From the NCBI GenBank assembly GCA_922989275.2, contig OV277856.1, positions 82,851,038 through 82,915,037 of the forward strand: a stretch of 64,000 nucleotides of DNA. The letters are read 5' to 3'. The notes below the pieces were generated by a model. The model saw only the letters and a program-made list of their open reading frames with translations. It had not been told where the DNA came from and did not search any database. Both the position numbers and the translations under genes were made by a program. This DNA comes from Gari tellinella (taxonomy: Eukaryota; Mollusca; Bivalvia; Cardiida; Psammobiidae). Positions 41,691 through 51,600 of this stretch are shown piece after piece; position 1 is the stretch's first letter; each line of letters opens with the position of its first letter.

Positions 41691-42931
41691 ACCTTAACTT
41701 GCTCACAAGGTTACCATGGTTACATTCATGGTGACATTAAAATTTGACACGTGGTTTCGAAAAAATAAGAATTGTATTAAACTTTCACTTCAGCCAGAAA
41801 CCTACTGGTGGCAGTGTTCTTCACGCGAGGAGACTTATTTTTGGCAAATCCTGTAGAGAGTCATCTGTGGATCATATGCTTACAATAATCTTTCAAATCT
41901 GGTCAGTGGTCTACGGTAAGATTTGTTTTAAAGTTTTCAACATAAGCCATCATAGGCAAATTTGTCCCACCAATTGAAGAAATCTGGCAGAGGGATACAA
42001 ATGGATTGTTTTTGTGTAAATTATTTTTCAGTTCGGACCAGACGTTTCAGAGATCACCATAAGCTATCAAAGGTAAACTTGCCACATCCACTGGTGGCCA
42101 AGTTATTTAGCTAGGAAAGTTATTTCAAGAAATCTTAGGTTACCTATGGAAAGTGTATGTGACATTACTTTCAAATCGGACCATTGGTTTCAGACAAGAA
42201 TATTTTCTACAACAGTTTTCACGATACATGTATAATAATACTATGACTATTAGATGAAACTTTCAAACAAAACAGTTTAGAAATACCATACCACAACATA
42301 AATCCTTTAGAAATGACAGAAACTCATACGGTGAGGAAATACTTATGGCTCTTGAATGAATCGATGGACATGCACCTATCAAAGAGAAGACAGTTAACAC
42401 GAAAACCCTGCATATATGAACAGCGAACTCGGGCCCCTTTGTTCAAAAGAAAATGTTTTCCATTAAATATAAAACAGCACGGACCAACAGAAATCGGAAT
42501 TTGTTAGACGTCAAAGAAATTATGTAAACTGCTCGAAATTACCCGTGATGGTGTGCAGCAGAAATATCGAGATAGATAGAAACAAAAATGAAAAAATACC
42601 AATCTAACAGACACTGTTGTATTACAGATGTGCTGAAGGTTCTTAGTCTAAGGAGTGTTGGCCTACCAACAAACCATTTCCTTCTAAGAAAAGATCTGGT
42701 AGTGGGTTAACTATAGTTTTATCTGAAGACGATAAATCATTACAGACCAGACAGAAATTTGTAGTATATTAACGACTTTTTTTTTATTAATGAGACATAC
42801 GACACTGACAGTGACTGCAATCAGCATGACAGCAACTTATCATACCATCCTAATATCAAACCCATCTCAAACACTTATTAGTCCGAAAAACACATATCTT
42901 TCCAAGATTAATATTAAAAGCTACATTTCGG
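41691..42931. other. Intergenic, possible old dispersed repeats
   Basis: AGAGAGCCATGACGACCTTA and GTAAACTTGCCACATCCACT look like fragments of dispersed repeats. No ORF has family features. Confidence 0.35.
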
Positions 42932-42965
42932 CACGAATTAATAAGCACGTGCTTATTAATTCGTG
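42932..42965. repeat. Perfect 34-bp palindrome
   Basis: Two 17-bp arms (CACGAATTAATAAGCAC) meet without a loop, giving CACGTG at the centre. It lies directly before the LINE remnant. Confidence 0.85.
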
Positions 42966-43345
42966 ATTTCGGCCAAACTTCTAAAATCATGTGCACATTC
43001 TTTTAGACATGCAGTCTCCGATCTAATTTATCACACATTTAAAACCAGTTTCTTTCCGTCAACATTGAAAAAACACAGGTTATTCATCTTCAAAAGAAGA
43101 AAAACCCTCTCAATAAAGAAACTTTTAGAGCTGTCAGCATACTCCTAACAATTTTAAAGATTTCAAAGAGTTTTGACATCGTGAAACCCTTTTAATCATT
43201 TTAGCCGCTTTTAGAAAGGGTTTTGGATGTTAATCCACACTTCTGCGCTTACTTGAACACTGGAGAAAGGCCTTGGACGAAACTAAGTATGAAGCTGTCA
43301 TCCTTATGGATATGTCTAAGGCATTCGACGGTCTTCCCTATCATG
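42955..43345 (+). pseudogene. Dead LINE fragment (reverse transcriptase)
   Basis: In changing frames the translation gives typical non-LTR reverse-transcriptase pieces: AKLLKSCAHSF (from about 42966), AAFRKGFGC (about 43205), and the catalytic-region block AVILMDMSKAFDGLPY (about 43296-43343). Stops and frameshifts break it. The 5' part, endonuclease and 3' end are missing. The exact clade (CR1- or jockey-like) cannot be told. Confidence 0.8.
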
Positions 43346-44460
43346 ATATTTAGTGCTAAACTCCATCCATATAAGGGAAGCAACTCTGGCATGACACTTG
43401 AAACCAAGTCATAGAGTTGCCTCCTTTAACCTGTATATCTATGCATGTTTTGTTTTATCTATGCATGTTATGTTTTAAAGCTATTTTTAAGATTGCATTG
43501 TGGATTGAATGTACATTTGTAATTCATTAAATTCGCATCTGTTAAAAAAAACTCATTGAAGTCCAAAGTGTCATGTTCTGTGTATGCAAGTTTATACCAT
43601 TTTCTGTTTATGTCAAAATTTCCATGACATACGAATTCCTTGTCTAAATGATGTCTTATCAAATTGCAACATGCATGATCTGCTGTCGAACTCAAATTGA
43701 AGTAAGCCTGATAGCTTGTGTGGTCATGAATGAAATCAGAAAATAAAGGAAAACAAAACAAAATAAATTAGCCAATTCATAGAAGTTATATCCCCTGCGG
43801 CAGCGATTTTCAGAGAAAGAAGTGGACAACTTTATTGTAAGAGAGGCAAATAGTCGTCAACTGTTTTATCAAAATCCGTTGAAATTTGTACACACTAAAA
43901 TGCGAACAATACTAAAATAAAGTATATAAGGGGCGATAACTCTTTGACGCAATATGATCCGATTTTAACAGTATAATTATACACCTTCAATGACTTGTAT
44001 TTGTATACATTGTGTACGAGTGTTATTAAAATAAATTAAGAATTGTGGTTGCCTGAGTGTAAAAACTGTTAAATATGACAATTTCAACTCATCAAGGGCA
44101 GATAACTCGACTCATTTGCCCGTTTTCGACAAAAATGAAACTAATGTGAAAAAATAGCCAAATACAGTTTAATAGTTGTTTTTACCAAATTCATTCATTC
44201 ACAACAAAATATTCTTGCATTTTGAGAATAAATAATACACGTTTGACATAAGATTGGGTTAAAAGAAGAACTCACACATGCTGATGCCAAAATAGTTTAT
44301 TACCAGTTTAAATGTAGTTTTCAAACTTAACTAAAATATATAGGGTGCAACTTTTGTATCTTTATAAAAAGGTTCATCACAGGTTGTTGATTAAGTTTCA
44401 AAAATAAATCTGTGGAATGAGACGTCTTCCCATAATGAAGAAGAGAAAGTAAAACTAAGG
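43346..44460. other. Intergenic
   Basis: A minus-strand open stretch at 43468-43761 matches nothing I know. AAGGGCAGATAACTC and AGGGGCGATAACTC near 43.9-44.1 kb repeat the short motif seen near 3.6-3.9 kb. Confidence 0.45.
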
Positions 44461-44919
44461 TACAGTGGAGATGACATTATCTTTTCCTCTTTAACTCTTT
44501 GCATGCTAGCAGCGGATATATCTGCCACAATGATTACCTTTGCAAACAGTTTGGATCCAGATGAGACGCCGCGTAACGCGGCGTCTCATCTGGATCCAAA
44601 CTGTTTGACACTCTGACCGTGTTTTGAAAAGAAAATTAAAAAAATCTAATTTTTAGAACGTCAGCAGACGACAATTGTTGCAAACGAAAAAATTACCCAG
44701 CATGCAAAGAGTTAAATGCAAACGAAAAGCATGGCAATAATATGTAGAAAAATTACAACTTTCTGACAACTCCGACTCTTTATATTAATCTCTGTGGCAA
44801 CCAGTTTGAAGCCTGATCTGAAGCCGGCTTACCCGATGTCTGATCAGGCTCCAAACTGTTTGCAATGAACATAACAGTTTTTGCATCTACTGGGAAAGAA
44901 TGACATCTTCTCCACTATA
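44461..44919. mobile_element. Family C MITE interrupted by family P
   Basis: C begins TACAGTGGAGATGACATT and ends ATCTTCTCCACTATA. Its own hairpin is at about 44799-44862. The P element is inserted at the TTTAAACGCAAACG motif. Confidence 0.88.
44491..44715. mobile_element. Family P MITE nested in family C
   Basis: TTAACTCTTTGCATGCTAGC to CAGCATGCAAAGAGTTAA. TTAA at 44491-44494 and 44712-44715 is a visible duplication of the C target. The hairpin 44543-44607 has perfect 32-bp arms with one central base, and its interior motifs match family A. Confidence 0.92.
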
Positions 44920-44978
44920 CTGTTACCCAAGTTTCGCTTTAACTTCTTTGTCACAGAGAGACAAAAGAACAAAAACCA

Positions 44979-45218
44979 TTAACCCCATTATAGCCTGATT
45001 CTAGTATTGAAAAAAGGTTACCACTAAAACCAGGTTGAAAGTAAAGCAGAATGCACCTAGAGGTGCATTCTGCTTTACTTTCAGCCTGCTTTAAGCTACC
45101 ATCTGCTTGAATATAGAAAATAGTTCTTATCATACATATTCAAAACTGTATAAATTGGAACTATTTTCCTCATTGGAGAAATAAATTCAAGGCGTAAAAA
45201 TTGGTATTAATGGGTTAA
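44979..45218. mobile_element. Family B MITE
   Basis: TTAACCCCATTATAGCC to TATTAATGGGTTAA. Hairpin 45026-45095, centre GCACCTAGAGGTGC. Confidence 0.85.
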
Positions 45219-45310
45219 AATATGTTAAAAACATATGAGAGAAAAAGGCCTTTAGACATTGCAATATAATTTTCCAAGCCCAGGCTTTATAGCCTGCACT
45301 GTTAATTTGT

Positions 45311-45541
45311 TTAACTAATTCACCCCTGAAACTTTTAATGAACAATTCTGATTTAAAAATAAGTCTAGTCCATTTTTGACAATTAGCGTTGATTTTAACA
45401 ATATATTTCAAAATGACAAACAGTGTAGACCTTGATCAGAGGGCTGGATCTACACTGTTTGCATGGGACAATTTTAATCTTTACAGGTATACACTGTTTG
45501 TAAATGACAAGTATACTCGTCGCTAGGGTTGAATGTGTTAA
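45311..45541. mobile_element. Family Q MITE, shortened hairpin
   Basis: TTAACTAATTCACCCCTGAA to AGGGTTGAATGTGTTAA. The hairpin is reduced to 45 bp (45418-45462): the GGAGCCCTCTGATCAGG part of the right arm is deleted. Confidence 0.78.
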
Positions 45542-45701
45542 CCCTTTCTGTGCTGGAAACCATATGTATACTTTGCTGTGTAGACTCTAAAGCTCCCTTA
45601 ACCTCATTTCTTATTTTAAAAAAACCAGATGAACACTTAAAGCAGATTGAAAGAAAGCAGAATGCACTTTTAGGTACTTTCTGCTTTACTTTCAGCCTGC
45701 T

Positions 45702-45953
45702 TTAACTCATTACCCCATAGCTTGTTTCTACTTTCGAAGACAGGTGACCACTTAAAGCAGGTGATAAGTAAAGTAGAATGCGCCTTAAGGCACATTCTGC
45801 TTTACTTTCAGCCTGCTTTAAGCTATCATCTGATAGAATATAGAAAATATTTCTTTTGCTTCACATTCCTGACTATAAAATTTGAAACTAATTCCTTCAG
45901 TGAAGGAATAAATTAAAGTCGTAAAAAGGTATATTTATGGGGTAATGGGTTTA
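45702..45953. mobile_element. Family B MITE (B2) nested in B1
   Basis: TTAACTCATTACCCCATAGC to GGGGTAATGGGTTTA, inserted in the hairpin shoulder TTAA of another B. The right TTAA is mutated to TTTA. Own hairpin 45751-45822. Confidence 0.85.
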
Positions 45954-46021
45954 GCTACCATCTGCTAGAATATAAAAAATAATTATTATAATAATAATAT
46001 ATTATTCATTGCTGCAGATAC

Positions 46022-46267
46022 AGGCCTGCCATAAGTTGATAAAAAAAATCCTAAGATTTCAAATTTTTCAAGCCCGATTTTCCTGATTATACCTTTAACC
46101 CAAAGTCTGTTTCTAGTTTTTTAGACACTTGTTGCTTAAATCAGGTTGAAAGTAAAGCAGAATGCGCCTTAAGGCGCATTCTGCTTTACTTTCAGCCTGT
46201 TTTAAGCTTCCATCTGTTGGAATAAAAATCCGGAGATTTCGGAAAAATCCGGAGAAATGGCAGCCCT
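46022..46267. mobile_element. hAT-like R element, copy 1
   Basis: AGGCCTGCCAT at left, ATGGCAGCCCT at right. The 8-bp flanks GCAGATAC and GTAGATAG match at 6 of 8. Inside is a B fragment (TTTAACCCAAAGTCTG onward) with core-2 hairpin at about 46132-46208. Confidence 0.75.
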
Positions 46268-46712
46268 GTAGATAGCAGAACTATTTTCTTCAGTTGAGGA
46301 ATAAATTAAAGGGGTAAAAAGGTGTATATATGGGGTAATGGGTTAAAGGAGCCCGCTGTTCTCAAGGACTACATTGTTTGCAATCAGTGATCAGGGTCTG
46401 CACTGTTTAACTTTTTTCTGAAATACTTTCTAAAAACATCCATAAATCTCTCCATTACCTGGTGTGTTCTTCTTAAAAATCACAAAAGTGTCCACCAGGA
46501 CAAAAGTCGTAAAATATTTGCAACATGTTAAGGTATTTTCTTTCAAGACAAAACGCATTATATAAACAAAGTAATGCATTATGCTAAAAAAAATATGCAA
46601 AAGATAAATCTTTATGTGCCCTCCTATAATAATTTTCATTTATTATATATTTTTGTACCTTTGTCAAAATCAAACTCTTTTTTGGGTCGTAAAAGCAGAC
46701 TTACCAGTAACC

Positions 46713-46929
46713 TTAACCCTTATCCTGCTGTGATATCGTCTGCCTTGAAATTGTCGTCTGCAATATGTGTTAAATTTTAAGATTTGTATGTTTTTTCAAG
46801 TAAATGAACATAAAGAAGAGTGTCAAACAGTTTGGATTCAGATCAGACGCCGCGTGACGCGGCGTCTGATCTGGATCCAAACTGTTTGCAAAAAAACATT
46901 GACGTCGTGATCGGCAGGCAAAGGGTTAA
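46713..46929. mobile_element. Family A MITE
   Basis: TTAACCCTTATCCTGCTGTG to GATCGGCAGGCAAAGGGTTAA. Hairpin 46824-46888. One of the most complete A copies. Confidence 0.92.
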
Positions 46930-47009
46930 GATTTTTTGCTGCATGAAGTCCATTCTCAATTTGAAATATAGTAGTTGGAACTGAAATATTAAAAAGTTTT
47001 GCTTCTGTC

Positions 47010-47262
47010 TTAACCCATTCCCCAATAAATACGACTTTTTACGCCTTTTATTTATTGGCCCACTGAAGAAAATAGTTCTGATTTAAACAGTCAAGAATAT
47101 GTATTATCAGGAAATATTTTCTACATTGTAGCAGATGGTAGTTTAAAGCAGGCTGAAAGTAAAGCAGAATGCGCCTTAAGGTGCATTCTGCTTTACTTTC
47201 AACCTGCTTTAAGTGAGCACCTATCTTTAATACTAGAAAATGGATATGGGGTAATGGGTTAA
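47010..47262. mobile_element. Family B MITE
   Basis: TTAACCCATTCCCCAATAAA to ATATGGGGTAATGGGTTAA. Hairpin 47143-47213. Confidence 0.9.
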
Positions 47263-47671
47263 CACAATTTTGAAATTACAAAACCACTCAGGACCATTCA
47301 ATTGTGTGTTTTAAATAGATTTATATTTTATAAATAAATAAAATACTTAAATGATTTAATAACTTGTTACAAATAAATAATTTTTAAAAGCCAAAGAGCC
47401 AAATATAAATTATTGTAATTGAATATACAGTACATCTACTCTAAAACTCATCGTAAATGGTAAGTATAGGTGTTAAGCGCATACATGAGTTGTCTGCTTT
47501 ATTTTTATCCCACTTTAAGCTGCTACCAGTTTTTTACACCAGTTTTATTTTGACACATAACAATCGAATTATGACTGCTAAATGCAAGACAGAAGCAATG
47601 CAAAAAGGTCCTTTAGGAGATTTCTGCCTTGCTTTCGTCTGTGTTAATTTGCCAAATGTCCAAAATGTTGA

Positions 47672-47922
47672 TTAACTCTTTCCTCCCTGAAACTTTAAAT
47701 GGAAAATTCCAGTTTCCATTTTAGTCTAGTCCATTTCTGACTTTTAAGGGTTGTTTTTGTCAATGTTTAGCATTATGACAAACAGTGAAGACCCTGATCA
47801 GAGGGCTCCTTTCGGAGCCCTCTGATCTGGGTCTTCACTGTTTGCATAGGACAAGTGTACTATTCACATGTACACTGTTTGAAAAGCACGCCTATATGCG
47901 GGACTAGGGTTCAAAGAGTTAA
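47672..47922. mobile_element. Family G MITE
   Basis: TTAACTCTTTCCTCCCTGAA to CTAGGGTTCAAAGAGTTAA. The hairpin 47779-47844 has GGGCTCCTTTCGGAGCCC at its centre. Confidence 0.92.
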
Positions 47923-48505
47923 TTAGTGACTTTAGTCTGACAGATGGTTTAATTCAATTAAAATCATAAAATGCTATATATAGCTTACTTTATGACATTC
48001 ACTAATAATAATAATAATTTCATTTTCATTCCTAAAATAGCTAATTTCACAATTTGTTTCATAAGGTATCTTAACTCTCTTAAAATAGAGTATAAATTAT
48101 ATCTTCCTGTTCAAGATCCATTTAAACTTACAGTAAGTTTTCTTTTGAGATTTGTTGGTATAAAATTGATTTCGTTTTTCTCAAATATTTGTCATTTTCA
48201 TTTAGTTAAGATTATTGAAAGAAATATTGTCCATTTAATCTTTAATCTTTTTTCACAACACTCCAATTCAGCTTTATCTGATAAAAAAGAGATTTATTGC
48301 CTGAAAGCACACATAACCTATCATAAACAAGCATACAAGTATTACTTATATAGCAACTAACTGGACGGATTCTGATATGGACGGAAATTCAGAATGTATG
48401 GGAATTTTCCTCTATCATAATGAAGCTAACATCTGAGAAAAGTATAGTCTAATAATAAAATGTCCATGATCATTAGGGCAAAGTCTTGTGTGTCTGTCAA
48501 AGAGT
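47923..48505 (-). other. 3' flank of the polycystin-1-like gene
   Basis: AT-rich. On the minus strand AATAAA lies at 48293-48298, about 210 nt after the stop codon, a possible polyadenylation signal. The plus-strand open frame here (47971-48360) is of low complexity and not accepted. Confidence 0.45.
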
Positions 48506-48692
48506 TTAATCTGTTTGTATATCCGTCATGCCCTTAGCTCCGTGACTGAGGCGGGTAGAGCCTGGTTTGGGTGCTGGGTGCATAGCAGCCTTCATTTGGG
48601 CTTTCTGGGCCATCTTGCCGTAGGCTCCTTGGTGCAGGAAGTCATCAAACTTGGACTTCTCCACATACATGTTAGAGATGGACGCCAGGAAT
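48506..48692 (-). CDS. Polycystin-1-like exon j and stop
   Basis: 187 nt, residues 871-931 then TAA. A basic Met/Ala/Pro-rich tail (KMAQKAQMKAAMHPAPKPG). I see no heptad-type coiled coil. Acceptor CTTCCACTTGTGTAG. Confidence 0.9.
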
Positions 48693-51600
48693 CTACACAA
48701 GTGGAAGAAAAACAAATTATCTCAATACAACACAATGTCTTTAACCTTTTACTCCAAAGTTATGCCTTTAATTTATTCCTCCACTGACAAAAATAGTTCT
48801 ACTTTATACAGTATTACAGTCATGAAAATTCAGCAAATTCAGAAATATTTTCTATATCTTAGAAGATCTGATGGGAGCTTAAAGCATGCTGAAAGTACAG
48901 CAGAATTTGCCTTAAGTCACATTCTGCTTTACTTTCAACATGCTTAAAGTGATCACCTATCTTCAAATTAGAAACAAGCTACATGTATGGAGTAACTGTG
49001 ATTATCTTTGCAAACATTTTGGACCCATATGAGACGCCCCATGATGAGGCGAACACAATCAGAATTATATATAACAATAGATGCAGACCAGAGTACAACC
49101 TTATAGATACCAGGTATTTCAGGTAATATCTAGAAAAGTACAGTAAAATATACTATATTAACTATTATACAAAGGGCAAGCTTTAAGCATTGAGGCTGGT
49201 GACTGCTTAAAGAAGGATGGAAGTAAAACAGCTCCTTTAGGAGCTTTCTGTTTTACTTTCATCCAGCCTTAAACAGCCACCTGTGTTTAACAGCTTATAC
49301 AAGCCTTTGTTTGAGTGGTTGTTTGATGTTATATTAATGCAATGGACATAAAAATAATTTGTTTTAAAATTGAGAAGCAGATAATAGTGAAGCAAGTGAA
49401 GGGCTGACTTTACCCTAAGGAAATGCCTTTTAGCACATTTTATTTCTTAAATGAAGAAAATAGTGCCAATTCATACAGCCATGAACATGTACTATAATTA
49501 ATGTATGTTTTTTTAAATCCTAGCAGATTGTAGCTTAAAGCAGGCTGAAAGTAAAACAGAATGGGCCTTCAGGCACATTCTGCTTTACCTTTAACTTGCT
49601 TTAAGTGTTCACCTATCTTGAAGACTAAAACAGGGTTAAGAAATGGTCATTATATATATATATATATAATATTCCATAGAGATCTGTTACATCTGTTAAT
49701 GACAGAGCCATTACTTACCGGTCAATCTGGTCAGGGAAGTAGTCAATCTGTCCTTCCAGGGTGGTGTAATTCTTCTTCTTCTCCGACTCCAGGTCTGACG
49801 GACTGATGGTGGTCCCAGCACCACGGCCAACACCAGTCCACATCTTAAACCTGTCAATTGAGAGTCAGTGTTGTCATCAGCATATCAAACAAATTATAGC
49901 CAAAACCACAATACATGTAAATGGACCTAACATAAGTAGTGCTTATCTGTCTTTACCTATAAGAGCTTTCTGCTTTCTATTCATCTACATGTAGTTTTAA
50001 GCAGTAACCTCCTTTAACCCATAACCCCATAAATACACCTCTTTTCGCCTTTAATTTATTCCTCCACTGAAGAAAATAGTTCCAATTTATACAGTTATGA
50101 ATATGTATCTGAAGAAATGTTTTCTATACTCTAGCAGATGGTAGCTTAAAGCAGGCTGACAATAAAGCAGAATGCGCCTTAAGGCGCATTCTGCTTTAAG
50201 TGGTCACCAATCTTCAATACTAGAAACAGGCTATGGGGTAATGGGTTAAACAATTTTATATAGGTAAATTGAACTTTTGGCTATCAAAGAAAATGTTTAT
50301 TACAAACATTTCACTTGCAGAAACTACTATTCTAGTATTCTTATCTCTCAATGAAACCCTATAATTTAACTACTCGTTAGAATTGGCCTAAAGAGACAAG
50401 TTTAATTAGTCACAACAAACGGTTCATAGAGACAACATTATTTTTTAAACTTAGGTTTTCCTCTTTATGATCTAGGGCAATGGCTTCTGATGACTAGAGT
50501 GCCCCAAACACAAGGACGACTTTTTACATCTCTCATTTATTCTTCCACTGAAGAAAAGTGACTTAGTTCCAATTTATACAATTATGAATATGTATAAGAA
50601 ATATTTTCTATAGTGATGGTAGCTTAAAGCAGGCTGAAAGTAAAGCAGAATGTGCCTTAAGGCACATTCTGCTTTACTTTCAACCTGCTTTAAGTGGCAA
50701 CTTATATTTAATACTTGAAACAGGCTATGGGGTAATGGGTTTAAGGGGCATCACTGCACCAGATACAGTTGAAATATCACAATTTATGAGTTCATTCAAA
50801 TTATTTAAGCAAAAATCAGAAAATCAGAAAATCAAAAGCTTGAGTTATTGCGTACAAACAAACCAAAAAGATGCAATAGTAATACAATACCATAATTCTG
50901 TGCATCTCAGTTTTAATGGGCTATATAAAACTAGTCAATTATTAGTAAGTCTACTGATGCATACAGTCTTATATAATAGTCATAGGACATATGTTGTCTC
51001 TGACCAGATAAATAGAGGATAACTGGTTTTTTTCAGTGTAAGATGGAAATTTTATCCATTGAGTGAACATCAGACATTATATTTTCACAAGTGGCGAAGC
51101 CACGAGTGAAAATATAACAGTCTGAGCATCATTCACGAAATGGATTAAATTCAATCTTACACCGAAAAAATACAGCTATTCTATTTATTTATGCTTTTAA
51201 GCCACTTTTTAAACGAAACTGTTTGACAATTGAAAGCTAAAGTACATTATTTATCCCGTGTGGAGCCCTAAGTTTATATCGAACACATTTTCATGACAGT
51301 TTGCCGTACAGTGACGTCACTGATTTATTGATTTGACGTCATCAGAATTGCGTCTTTACTTCCAATCTTAGATTTGTTTTCTTCCGTTGAGTGGTTCGCG
51401 ACAAATCAGGCTGGTGGAATTAAATGATAAGACACGATTGGCTATGATTCTTGGGGAGCCCTACGGGTAAAGTTCATAAAAAGAAGCACGCGTGACGATA
51501 ATCGCACTGCTTGAAACAGTGAAATTATCAAGTGATAATGGGGGATAATTCAAATACTGAAATCCTATCATCTCAGAATTGGTTCATAAGAATCCTCTAA

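Larger units (their letters stand above)
45600..46345. mobile_element. Family B MITE (B1) carrying two later insertions
   Basis: The B1 hairpin begins at 45636. It is split at its CTGCTTTAA shoulder by a second B (45702-45953), resumes as GCTACCATCTGCTAG, is split again by the hAT-like R element (46022-46267), and resumes as GAACTATTTTCTTCAG to end GGGGTAATGGGTTAA. Confidence 0.8.

Noticed and set aside
43468..43761. 97-codon minus-strand frame after the LINE fragment
   Set aside because: No recognisable motif, and not the expected orientation for the LINE.
47971..48360. 129-codon plus-strand frame
   Set aside because: AT-rich, Asn/Ile/Phe-biased, overlaps the probable 3' UTR of the polycystin gene on the other strand, and matches no family I know.
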